This document shows, one piece after another, positions 1 to 6,940 of a stretch of 8,428 bases of DNA. Every line of letters begins with the position of its first letter. Position 1 is the first letter of the stretch. Source of the DNA: Veillonellaceae bacterium (lineage in GTDB: Bacteria; Bacillota; Negativicutes; Veillonellales; Veillonellaceae); assembly GCA_900765165.1 (NCBI GenBank), contig CAAFQR010000181.1, forward strand, positions 1 to 8,428, given 5' to 3'. The notes below the pieces were generated by a model. It worked only from the letters and a program-made list of their open reading frames with translations, was not told where the DNA came from and did no database searches. The position numbers were made by a program, and so were the translations under genes.

Positions 1-86
1 GAAGAGAAGCGCTCGAACACTCTGTCGGAGGTTTCTTAGTTTTTAATAAGATTTTACCAAGGGATGCACCCAAAACGACCAAGCCG
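1..86. repeat. Partial copy (right part) of a dispersed hairpin repeat
   Basis: Bases 1-48 match 347-394 at 45 of 48 positions; the mismatches are at 2/348, 35/381 and 40/386. Weaker similarity continues to about 86 (matching about 430) through shared blocks AAGGG and CCAAAACG. Bases 20-34 are identical to the right arm of the hairpin at 314-380. The left arm would lie before base 1, so this is probably the right part of a complete element cut by the window edge. No protein similarity is visible. It may act as a terminator for a neighbouring gene, but that is inference. Confidence 0.75.
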
Positions 87-161
87 TACTTCAGGAGCCG
101 TCAAGCCATTACAGCTAGATTCTCTATGTCACATGCTTTTTCTCCCCTCAAGCTTCTTTGT
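87..161. other. Non-coding spacer without a recognised feature
   Basis: No convincing open reading frame, ribosome site or promoter is visible between the partial repeat and the structured element that starts at 162. The only structural hint is CTCAAGC at 147-153. It is complementary to GCTTGAG at 220-226 and could offer an alternative fold with the neighbouring element. Confidence 0.4.
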
Positions 162-257
162 GGCTCCCTTTGCCGACGTGCTGTGCTCCGGCATTTCCCC
201 AAGCCCGTTATCCGCAGCGGCTTGAGACGAATTTAAGCTCTCGCCTTTAAGGGAGCC
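162..257. other. Branched inverted-repeat structure, possible structured RNA or MITE-like element
   Basis: The outer arms GGCTCCCTT (162-170) and AAGGGAGCC (249-257) are perfect 9-bp reverse complements. Between them lie two smaller stems: TGCCG/CGGCA (171-175 with 189-193, stacked directly on the outer stem) and CAAGCC/GGCTTG (200-205 with 219-224). Together they would form a three-way junction in RNA or extruded DNA. The element abuts the nested repeat that starts at 257. No coding potential is visible. I do not recognise it as a known RNA family. It could be a small non-autonomous mobile element, a leader structure for a gene left of the window, or a chance fold. Confidence 0.45.
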
Positions 258-430
258 TCCACCGTAGTTTTGGTTGTTCAGCCCGCTCAGGAAGATGTGA
301 ATCTAAATGCAAAAAACCTCCGACAGAGATGTGAAGTGCGCATTTCGGAGAGAAGCGCTCGAACACTCTGTCGGAGGTTTATTAGCTTTTAATACACAAT
401 CCTAAGGGCTGAACACCAAAACGGTGAGGC
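257..430. repeat. Full copy of a nested inverted-repeat element downstream of fucO
   Basis: The outer arms are long imperfect reverse complements. GTTTTGGTTGTTCAGCCC (267-284) pairs with 406-422 with one extra T in the left arm. Pairing extends outward through CACC/GGTG (260-263 with 423-426) and CCT/AGG (257-259 with 427-429). Inside them sits a perfect 15-bp hairpin (314-328 with 366-380). The right part recurs at 1-86. The minus-strand structure begins only four bases after the fucO stop codon. Two copies in one window and the nested symmetry suggest a dispersed repetitive element that has been used as the 3' end of a gene. Confidence 0.6.
311..380 (-). terminator. Rho-independent terminator of fucO within the repeat
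   Basis: A perfect 15-bp stem (380-366 pairing with 328-314) closes a 37-base loop. The loop holds a second stem, GCGC/GCGC (338-341 with 355-358), that extends with a wobble and a mismatch. On the minus strand the stem runs directly into six Ts (316-311). This fits termination of the alcohol dehydrogenase transcript about 55-120 bases after its stop codon. The loop is longer than in a standard terminator because the hairpin belongs to a repeat element. Confidence 0.7.
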
Positions 431-433
431 ACA

Positions 434-1585
434 TTAAAGGATAGAGCGATAAATTTGCTCAATAGCCGCTGCTGTAACATCTTTGGGGTTGCCCGGCGTA
501 CAAACGTCTGCAAAGGCCGAGTCAGAAAGGAACTTAATGTCTTCTTCTTTTACCCCCGCTTCCAACAGGCTCTTCGGAATTTTAACGTCGTCAGCCAGTT
601 GCTGGATAGCATCGATAGCGGCTGCGCGGTATTCTTCCTGGCTCATGGCATCAACACCTTTAACGCCCATAGCGCGTGCGATTTCACGGTATTTTTCGCC
701 CGTAGCTTCCGCATTGTATTTCAATACAGCAGTAAGCATCATAGCACAAGCCTTACCGTGCGGAATGTCATATACAGCGCTCAAAGGATGGGCCATGGAG
801 TGAACGATACCAAGACCTACGTTGGAGAAGCCCATACCGGCAATGTACTGGCCTAAAGCCATTTCTTCACGAGCCTTCGGATCACCGGCTACGGCATCAC
901 GGAGGGACCGGCCGATAATTTCGATAGCTTTTAAGTGAAGCATATCGGTCATTTCCCAAGCGCCACGGGTTAAGTAGCCTTCAACAGCATGTACTAATGC
1001 GTCCATACCGGTGGAAGCGCAGAGGCCGGCCGGCATGCCAAGAGACATATCCGGGTCAACGATAGCTACGATAGGAATATCGTGCGGGTCGGCACATACG
1101 AATTTACGATGTTTTTCTTCATCGGTGATTACATAGTTGATGGTAACTTCTGCTGCCGTACCGGACGTCGTCGTCACCGCAATAATCGGCAAGCATTTGT
1201 TCTTCGTATCAGCTACACCTTCAAGGCTGCGAACGTCTTCAAATTCAGGGTTCGTCATAATAATAGCGATAGCTTTTGACGTATCAATCGTGCTACCACC
1301 GCCGATAGCTACGATGCAATCAGCCTGTGCTTTTTTACAAGCAGCTACGCCGTCCTGTACGTTTTTAATGGTCGGGTTAGCTTTTAATTCGTCAAAGATT
1401 TCATAAGCTACACCGGCTTTATCCAATAAGTCCGTAACCTTCGTAGCTACGCCGAATTTGATTAAATCCTTGTCCGTCGTTACGAGCACTTTTTTCAGAT
1501 TGTTAGCCTTCAATTCATCTACAATCTTTTCAATAGCACCAAAACCGAAATAAGACGTTTCATTCAAGATCATACGAGTAACCAT
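434..1585 (-). CDS. fucO: Iron-dependent alcohol dehydrogenase, lactaldehyde reductase type
   Basis: This 383-residue cytoplasmic protein belongs to the group III iron-containing alcohol dehydrogenases. It closely resembles E. coli FucO as I recall that sequence, sharing runs such as AEVTINYVITDEEK, RKFVCADPHDIP and EEMALGQY. FucO reduces L-lactaldehyde to L-1,2-propanediol with NADH, during anaerobic breakdown of fucose or rhamnose. The N-terminal NAD-binding domain carries GGGS at 95-98. The expected metal ligands are present: Asp195, His199, His262 and His276; the conserved His266 lies between the last two. The start is supported by GGAGG eight bases upstream. It has its own promoter and terminators on both sides, so it appears monocistronic. 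No other fucose or rhamnose genes are in the window, so the natural substrate could be another short aldehyde or diol. Confidence 0.9.
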   Translation of the reverse strand: MVTRMILNETSYFGFGAIEKIVDELKANNLKKVLVTTDKDLIKFGVATKVTDLLDKAGVAYEIFDELKANPTIKNVQDGVAACKKAQADCIVAIGGGSTIDTSKAIAIIMTNPEFEDVRSLEGVADTKNKCLPIIAVTTTSGTAAEVTINYVITDEEKHRKFVCADPHDIPIVAIVDPDMSLGMPAGLCASTGMDALVHAVEGYLTRGAWEMTDMLHLKAIEIIGRSLRDAVAGDPKAREEMALGQYIAGMGFSNVGLGIVHSMAHPLSAVYDIPHGKACAMMLTAVLKYNAEATGEKYREIARAMGVKGVDAMSQEEYRAAAIDAIQQLADDVKIPKSLLEAGVKEEDIKFLSDSAFADVCTPGNPKDVTAAAIEQIYRSIL

Positions 1586-1679
1586 AATATTGCCTCCAAT
1601 AACCTACTGAATACACTATACCAATACATACATTGTTCCAAGAAAGTCGTACACACTACCGACCTAATAACTTGATTTT

Positions 1680-1708
1680 ATTATAATACTATTTACGCAT
1701 AATAGCAA
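1680..1708 (-). promoter_or_regulatory. Sigma-70-type promoter of fucO
   Basis: On the minus strand TTGCTA (1708-1703) is followed after exactly 17 bases by a perfect TATAAT (1685-1680). Transcription should start near 1673, giving a leader of about 88 bases before the ATG at 1585. The DNA upstream (about 1709-1735) is AT-rich and could act as an UP element. No clear operator palindrome is visible around it. Confidence 0.75.
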
Positions 1709-1789
1709 TGCATTTTAAATATATGTATGTAAAGATAGTACCCTTCCGGAGGTCTACCAGAAGTCCTAAAAATACAGGCATGAAGCGAC

Positions 1790-1824
1790 AAAAAGCGCCG
1801 CTACCCAAACGAGTAACGGCGCTT
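1790..1824 (-). terminator. Strong terminator closing the pst-phoBR run
   Basis: A 14-bp stem (1824-1811 with 1806-1793, including two G-U wobbles) carries a four-base loop. The core is AAGCGCCG paired with CGGCGCTT, running into five Ts on the minus strand (1794-1790). It lies about 60 bases after the sensor kinase stop codon and separates the phosphate operon from fucO. Confidence 0.88.
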
Positions 1825-1886
1825 GCACACGTTCCTATAGTCTTATGAAAATCTAATCACTTACAAAACGAATATCAAACAACGAA

Positions 1887-3584
1887 TTAACCGCGCGAAA
1901 CAGGCAGGTTCAGCGTAAAGGTCGTGCCTTTGCCGAGCTCGCTCTTCACGGATATGGTGCCGCCATGAATGTCCATGATGTGTTTTACCAAGGACAAGCC
2001 CAGGCCGTAGCCTTCGTGCTTGCTATTCCGGCTTTCTTCGGTCTGATAGAAGCGTTCGAAAATACGGCTCACCTTATCTTCCGGAATGCCCATGCCCTGG
2101 TCGCTTACCGTAACGGCAATCATACCGTTGCGCGGCCCCAAGTTAACGGCAATAGCGGTGCTATCGCCACGGCCGAATTTAATGGCATTGTCCAATAGGT
2201 TGATGAACACTTCACTTAACAGCGACGGACAAGCGTCGATAACCGCATCATCGCCGGTAACTGTGAAATCAACATGCTTCCCTTCGCGCTTCTTCGCTAA
2301 AAGCTGCCACGAATCGTCAATAATCTGCCGCAAGGACACCTTTTCAAAGTTCCACGGCGAATCCTCGCTTTCGATGCGGGATAATTTCAAAATATTGTCC
2401 ACAAGCTCACGCATGCGCAATGCGGACTGATGAATGCGACCACCGAGCTCGACGGCGTCGTCTTTGGTGCCAAACATGCCCCCAGCCAAAAGTTCCGAAT
2501 AACCGCTAATGGACGTAAGCGGTGTCTTCAATTCATGGGACACGTTGGACGTAAATTCGTGACGACGTTGCTGCGCCAAGTAGTCCTGCGTAATATCTTT
2601 GATAACTACCAACAGGCGGCGGGCCGGCGTAGCGGCTTCGCTAACGTGGAACACGACGCGCAATACCTGTTCGCCGCGGTGCACCATATACTGGCTCCCC
2701 ATGTGACGGCGAACGGCTTGCATAACGGCACGACGCCATTCCGGCGTATCCGATAAGAGCACCAGCTGACGCTGCCGTAAATCCTGAGTTCCTAAGAAAT
2801 CCTTCATCGGCTCATTGAAGGCGATAACCGTACCATCGGCACGAGCCAACAGTAAGCCGTCTTCCATTTCATCCATCATATATCGCAGCGTATTGCGTTC
2901 TGATTGCAACCGCTGGATCATATCCTCCAGTTCATCACGCTGAACGGTGAGCTTCTGAAGGAGTGGAGTTATTTCAGAATAGGCATCTTCGATGACAGGG
3001 CGAATATCGCCACGAGTCGTCCAGGTTTGAACAACTTCTTCCAAAGGCTGAATGGCCTCACTGGTCCAACGACGGGCCATGATATAGCAACCACCGGTGA
3101 GCACCAAGAAGAGGACTCCAATGCCCGGCACCGCATCACCTAAGATTTTGTACACCGTAGCGCCTACGCGGGATACGCGGAGCACCGAACCGTCCTTAAG
3201 ACGCACTGCCTCGTAGTAGTTAATGCTATGGATAGTCGCAGAGTCACGAATATCGCTGCCTTCACCGTTCTTCATGGCCGCCATAACCTCAGGGCGGCGA
3301 CTGTGATTTTCCATGGTGGACGCATCGGTGGTGGAGTCATAAATAACTACACCCGTAGGCCCAATCCAGGTAATGCGCAGCTTGTTGTCCGTCGTAGCTG
3401 CTACCTGTTTAAGATATTCAACGCTTAAAGGCTCAACGGAGGCGATGGTACGGACTTCTACAAACAAGGCTTGCCGGAAGTCCTGCTTCCAGCTGGTATA
3501 AAACAAATAGGTCATGATAACGGTAGTCACACACAAACTGATCATGCCTAAGCCAAACAACGCACGAAAAACTTTATGTTTCAC
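1887..3584 (-). CDS. phoR: Phosphate-regulon sensor histidine kinase PhoR
   Basis: This membrane sensor kinase should control phosphorylation of the response regulator encoded just before it. I start it at GTG 3584 (565 residues): GGAGG lies seven bases upstream (3596-3592) and GTGA overlaps the regulator's TGA stop by four bases. The ATG at 3599 (570 residues) would have this ribosome site inside its own codons. Numbering from the GTG: first membrane segment about 6-30, extracytoplasmic Cache-like sensor region about 32-150, second segment about 152-171, degenerate HAMP or coiled linker about 172-230, PAS domain about 230-335, dimerisation domain with phospho-acceptor His350 in SHELKTP, then the ATPase domain. 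The ATPase domain carries the N box (Asn466), DQGMG (495-499), FERF (509-512) and GYGLG (525-529). All catalytic motifs are intact. The gene pairing supports PhoR over other PAS-containing kinases. Confidence 0.9.
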   Translation of the reverse strand: MKHKVFRALFGLGMISLCVTTVIMTYLFYTSWKQDFRQALFVEVRTIASVEPLSVEYLKQVAATTDNKLRITWIGPTGVVIYDSTTDASTMENHSRRPEVMAAMKNGEGSDIRDSATIHSINYYEAVRLKDGSVLRVSRVGATVYKILGDAVPGIGVLFLVLTGGCYIMARRWTSEAIQPLEEVVQTWTTRGDIRPVIEDAYSEITPLLQKLTVQRDELEDMIQRLQSERNTLRYMMDEMEDGLLLARADGTVIAFNEPMKDFLGTQDLRQRQLVLLSDTPEWRRAVMQAVRRHMGSQYMVHRGEQVLRVVFHVSEAATPARRLLVVIKDITQDYLAQQRRHEFTSNVSHELKTPLTSISGYSELLAGGMFGTKDDAVELGGRIHQSALRMRELVDNILKLSRIESEDSPWNFEKVSLRQIIDDSWQLLAKKREGKHVDFTVTGDDAVIDACPSLLSEVFINLLDNAIKFGRGDSTAIAVNLGPRNGMIAVTVSDQGMGIPEDKVSRIFERFYQTEESRNSKHEGYGLGLSLVKHIMDIHGGTISVKSELGKGTTFTLNLPVSRG

Positions 3585-4279
3585 GCGTCTCCCTCCCATC
3601 GATAGCCGATGCCTCGAACGGTTTGTAAACGCTTACCTTCTTCGCCCAGTCGCTGACGGAGCGTCATAACGTGCATGTCCACCGTACGGGATTCACCTTC
3701 AAAGGAAAAACCCCACACAGCGCCCATGATTTTTTCACGGGATAACGCGAGACCGGTATTCGTCATGAAATACTGAAGGAGCTCATACTCCTTGAGGGTT
3801 AATTTCACAGGCTCACCATTGCAGGTAACAGTGTGACGATCTTCGTCGAGAACGATGTTGCCAGCTCGTAACGTGCTAGTTTCTTCCGTCGCACCATTGC
3901 CGGCGCGGCGCAACACCGCTTTAATGCGCGCTACCAGCTCTACCACGCTAAAGGGCTTCGGAATGTAATCGTCAGCACCACTATCGAGGCCGCTCACCAC
4001 GTCGATTTCCGACGTTTTCGCCGTCAACATTATAACCGGTATGAGCTTATAGCGTTCGTCGCTGCGAAGGCGTTTTAAAATGTCGAGGCCGCTTTCGCCT
4101 TCTAGCATAATATCCAACAAAATGAGCTGAGGCCGGCCCCGCTCGATGGCATCCCAAAATTGGGGCGCCGATTCAAAGGTGCCGACCTCAAAGCCCTGCC
4201 CGGCCAGCACATAGGCGACCAGGCCCCGTATACTCTCTTCATCTTCTACACAATAGATTAACGGTTTTGTATCACTCAT
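3581..4279 (-). CDS. phoB: Phosphate-regulon response regulator, OmpR/PhoB family
   Basis: A 232-residue cytoplasmic transcription factor, called PhoB in proteobacteria and PhoP in Bacillus. The receiver domain (about 5-122) has the acidic pair Glu12/Asp13, phospho-acceptor Asp56, Thr86 and Lys108 in the conserved KPF turn. A winged-helix DNA-binding domain fills about 137-230, with the typical LTLKEYELLQYF start and the RTVDMHVMTLRQRL recognition region. It follows pstB by 30 bases and has AAGGAG seven bases before the ATG. It overlaps phoR by four bases. No separate promoter is visible in the short gap, so it should be co-transcribed with pst. It would then act on the TTTACA sites before pstS, giving positive autoregulation. 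The OmpR fold is shared with other regulators; the phosphate role comes from context. Confidence 0.9.
   Translation of the reverse strand: MSDTKPLIYCVEDEESIRGLVAYVLAGQGFEVGTFESAPQFWDAIERGRPQLILLDIMLEGESGLDILKRLRSDERYKLIPVIMLTAKTSEIDVVSGLDSGADDYIPKPFSVVELVARIKAVLRRAGNGATEETSTLRAGNIVLDEDRHTVTCNGEPVKLTLKEYELLQYFMTNTGLALSREKIMGAVWGFSFEGESRTVDMHVMTLRQRLGEEGKRLQTVRGIGYRWEGDA
3592..3597 (-). promoter_or_regulatory. Ribosome site that decides the phoR start
   Basis: GGGAGG (3597-3592) lies seven bases before GTG 3584, the best spacing in the region. It overlaps the competing ATG 3599 itself, which leaves that ATG without a usable upstream site. The site lies inside the last codons of the response regulator, so translation of the two genes is likely coupled. 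Confidence 0.65.
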
Positions 4280-4309
4280 CAGTTTCTCCTTACCCGATCC
4301 GGGAATGCA

Positions 4310-5140
4310 TCAACCGAAACGACCATTAATGTAATCGGCTGTTTTCGGTTCCTGCGGATCTGAAAAAATGGTTGTTGTCTGATTAAATTCTACCAAATCC
4401 CCCATCAAGAAGAAAGCAGTTTTATCAGAAATACGAGCCGCTTGTTGCATATTGTGCGTCACAATGACAATGGTATACTGTTCTCTTAACTCCATCGCCA
4501 GTTCTTCAATCTTTGCTGTGGAAATCGGATCCAACGCCGAGGTCGGTTCGTCCATCAAGATTACTTCCGGCTTTGTCGCTAAGGTACGGGCAATACAAAG
4601 ACGCTGCTGCTGACCACCGGACAAGCTTAAGGCGCTCTTCTTCAAGCGGTCCTTAACTTCATGCCACAGGGATGCTTGCGTCAAACTTTCTTCTACAATG
4701 CGGTCCAGCTCTGCCGGCTTCGTAATGCCTTGTAAACGAGGGCCAAACGCTACATTGTCGTAAATGCTCTGCGGAAACGGGTTAGGCTGCTGGAATACCA
4801 TGCCTACACGATGACGGAGCACAATCGGTTCGATATCCTTGTAAATATCGACACCTTCCAGGCACACACGGCCTTCAACGCGGATGTTGCCTTCCAAATC
4901 ATTCATGCGATTCAGGATACGAAGGAACGTAGATTTGCCGCAACCGGACGGGCCGATTAACGCCGTAATCTCGTTCTTCTGAATTTCCATATTAATCTTT
5001 TTTAACGCGTGGAATGAACCATAGTAGAAATCTAAGTTTTCAACGGTAAACGCTGTATCAGTCGCTTCCGCTGTGGCAGCGCGCTGCGCCGCTACTGTCA
5101 TCGTCGGAACATTATTCATAACAGTTTGTATACTTTCCAT
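4310..5140 (-). CDS. pstB: Phosphate ABC transporter ATP-binding protein PstB
   Basis: The 276-residue ATPase powers phosphate import through PstC/PstA on the inner face of the membrane. It carries Walker A GPSGCGKST (63-71), Q-loop Gln117, the PstB-typical QQPNPFP stretch (117-123), signature LSGGQQQR (173-180), Walker B VILMDEPT (193-200), D-loop SALD and switch His229. The C terminus ADYINGRFG is also typical of the family. Residues 1-29 form an extra leader before the usual domain start, so the protein is about 20-25 residues longer than common homologues. Met8 or Met14 could be alternative starts. The ATG overlaps the pstA stop codon by one base (TAATG), with GGGAG just upstream, so translation is probably coupled. 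phoU, the frequent next gene, is missing here. Confidence 0.96.
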   Translation of the reverse strand: MESIQTVMNNVPTMTVAAQRAATAEATDTAFTVENLDFYYGSFHALKKINMEIQKNEITALIGPSGCGKSTFLRILNRMNDLEGNIRVEGRVCLEGVDIYKDIEPIVLRHRVGMVFQQPNPFPQSIYDNVAFGPRLQGITKPAELDRIVEESLTQASLWHEVKDRLKKSALSLSGGQQQRLCIARTLATKPEVILMDEPTSALDPISTAKIEELAMELREQYTIVIVTHNMQQAARISDKTAFFLMGDLVEFNQTTTIFSDPQEPKTADYINGRFG

Positions 5141-6042
5141 TAGTCTCCCGCTCCCATATTTTTACGAGTTAAGTATCGGCTCAACGCCCGAGCACCGATA
5201 CTGAAAGAGAATACCAATAACAATAAAATCAAAGCACTGAGGTTAGCCATAGCGCCCGCGTTCGGGTCTAAGGCTTCACTACGAGAGGCCCAAATCTGAA
5301 GAGCCAAGGTTTCACCGGGTCGGAACGGATTGAACGCGTTTGTCGGTGACGTTATGTCCGTGCTAGCCCAGTTAATATCGGTGCTCATACCAGCCGTGAA
5401 CATCAAGGCTGCTGCTTCACCGAATACACGACCGGCGGCTAATACGATACCGGTGATGATCGCCGGGTATGCTGCCGGAAGTAATACGTGACGAATCGTC
5501 TGCCATTTTGTTGCCCCTAAGCCGTAGCTACCTTTGCTGTAGCCTACCGGCAAAGCGCGGAACGCATCTTCTGTAATCGTTGCCACCAACGGCAAGGTCA
5601 GTACCGATACGGATAACGCACCAGCCATGAGGTTCCACTGGGAACCGGTCATGATGATGAATACCAAGTAACCGAACAAGCCAACTACGATGGACGGTAA
5701 GGACGACAGCGTTTCGATGGAAACGCGCAATACCTTTTGGATGACGCCGGAAGAGGTGTATTCTGCTAGGTAGATCCCGGCGCCAATTCCTAAAGGTACG
5801 CTGAAGAGTAGAGACAAGAAAACGAGATATACGGTGTTAAATAACTGATTGCCAATGCCTTCCGGAGAGAAGGAAAGCATTTCCGGGTGAAAATCCGAAA
5901 TAGCGGATACGGCGATGTAGCCAACGAAACCAACCAAGATTAACAGGATGAAGCCTGCTAACAGATGAAGCGCTGCCGTCGCCACCGTATCGCGGGTTAA
6001 CGCCCGCCGACGCGGCATCGGAATGGACTCAACGGCCTTCAA
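5140..6042 (-). CDS. pstA: Phosphate ABC transporter permease PstA
   Basis: One of two membrane subunits that form the phosphate channel. I place the start at TTG 6042 (300 residues), because AGGAGG at 6056-6051 lies eight bases before it. The alternative GTG 6051 shares its first base with that ribosome site, and an ATG at 6018 has no good site. The protein has a short basic N terminus and about six hydrophobic segments: about 22-48, 68-92, 110-132, 138-158, 194-220 and 266-287. The cytoplasmic EAA-type loop (about 172-190, SYGLGATKWQTIRHVLLP) would contact PstB. It overlaps the end of pstC by 14 bases and ends in TAATG with pstB. Family features ETLSSLPSIVVGLFGY and GRVFGEAAALMFTAG are clear. 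Confidence 0.93.
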   Translation of the reverse strand: MKAVESIPMPRRRALTRDTVATAALHLLAGFILLILVGFVGYIAVSAISDFHPEMLSFSPEGIGNQLFNTVYLVFLSLLFSVPLGIGAGIYLAEYTSSGVIQKVLRVSIETLSSLPSIVVGLFGYLVFIIMTGSQWNLMAGALSVSVLTLPLVATITEDAFRALPVGYSKGSYGLGATKWQTIRHVLLPAAYPAIITGIVLAAGRVFGEAAALMFTAGMSTDINWASTDITSPTNAFNPFRPGETLALQIWASRSEALDPNAGAMANLSALILLLLVFSFSIGARALSRYLTRKNMGAGD

Positions 6043-6937
6043 CCGCCGCACCTCCTTTCGCGGATATATAACGAATCAAGAGAATGAACACGAGAGAGAT
6101 TACGAATAAGAGTAATGCCATGGACCAAAGTGCCATGTTGAATTCGCTACCTTCCATGGTACCGCCCATGTCGGCGGCGATTGCACCGGTTAAGTTAACC
6201 GTCGGATCTAAGAGTGAATGCGGCAACGCTTTCATCTTACCGATTACCATGGCTACGGCTAAGGCTTCACCAAAGGCGCGAGCCAAGCCTAATACGATGC
6301 CGGCCATGATGCCGCTTTTCGCTACAGGTAACACGATTTTCGTGATAACCTCGAAGCGCGTAGCGCCTAAGCCGTACGCCCCTTGGCGATACGTTTTCGG
6401 CACTGCGTTTAACGCATTCATCGTAACCGATGTAATGGTTGGGAAAATCATGAGCGCCAATACGATGGACGCTGCTAATACGGAGAACCCGCTAGCGGAT
6501 TCGGTGTGTTTCTGAATGAACGGCACCAGCACGGTGAGCCCCATCCAACCGTAGATAACGGACGGAATGCCTACGAATATCTCAACGACCGGTTGCCAAA
6601 ACTGCTTGCCGTAACGAGGGGTGATTTCAGCCATATAAACTGCTAAGCCAATACTAACAGGCGTAGCGATGAGCAGTGCCAGCGCACAGGTCAGTAGCGA
6701 CCCGACGATGAAGATGCCGGCCCCCACATGCCCGCCACCGGCGAGGGTATCAGCCGGATTCCACTGCGTGGAAAACAAGAATTCAGAGAGGCTGTGGCCG
6801 TATTGGGTGAAGGTGCCTGTCCCCCGATAAAGGAGGAAGGCACCGATGGCTCCTGTCACTACGAGCAAGAAGATGCCCGCAGCGTTGATCAGGTAGCGCC
6901 AATACCGGTCACTGCGCAAAGTGCGTTCAATGTTCAT
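6029..6937 (-). CDS. pstC: Phosphate ABC transporter permease PstC
   Basis: The second channel subunit, 302 residues, partner of PstA. About six membrane segments are visible near 17-38, 73-100, 113-133, 151-171, 208-231 and 267-289. The cytoplasmic EAA-type loop at about 186-204 (GAYGLGATRFEVITKIVLP) should dock on PstB. Family stretches FVGIPSVIYGWMGL and ARAFGEALAVAMVIG are clear. It starts only three bases after the pstS stop. No strong ribosome site precedes its ATG (only a GCGGG-like stretch inside the end of pstS), so translation probably depends on ribosomes finishing pstS. The downstream end overlaps pstA. Confidence 0.95.
   Translation of the reverse strand: MNIERTLRSDRYWRYLINAAGIFLLVVTGAIGAFLLYRGTGTFTQYGHSLSEFLFSTQWNPADTLAGGGHVGAGIFIVGSLLTCALALLIATPVSIGLAVYMAEITPRYGKQFWQPVVEIFVGIPSVIYGWMGLTVLVPFIQKHTESASGFSVLAASIVLALMIFPTITSVTMNALNAVPKTYRQGAYGLGATRFEVITKIVLPVAKSGIMAGIVLGLARAFGEALAVAMVIGKMKALPHSLLDPTVNLTGAIAADMGGTMEGSEFNMALWSMALLLFVISLVFILLIRYISAKGGAAVEGR
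6051..6056 (-). promoter_or_regulatory. Strong ribosome site that decides the pstA start
   Basis: AAAGGAGGTG (6058-6049) is a near-complete match to the anti-Shine-Dalgarno sequence. Its AGGAGG core lies eight bases before TTG 6042. The GTG at 6051-6049 is part of the same sequence and so is an unlikely start. Confidence 0.7.
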
Positions 6938-6940
6938 AGA

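Noticed and set aside
1..430. CRISPR array
   Set aside because: There are only two repeat copies about 346 bases apart, and the element is far longer than a CRISPR repeat, with no regular spacers or cas genes.
1..430. tRNA or rRNA gene in the left non-coding stretch
   Set aside because: No cloverleaf, T-loop motif or recognisable rRNA segment is visible.
455..856. A 133-codon plus-strand open frame opposite fucO
   Set aside because: It is antisense to a well-conserved enzyme gene, its composition is atypical and no ribosome site supports it.
1728..1733. A single TTTACA upstream of the fucO promoter as a Pho site
   Set aside because: Only one half-site is present with no partner 11 or 22 bases away. 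The promoter has good -35 and -10 boxes and does not appear to need an activator.
6084..6515. A 143-codon plus-strand open frame opposite pstC
   Set aside because: It is the antisense shadow of a clear membrane protein gene and shows no independent signals.
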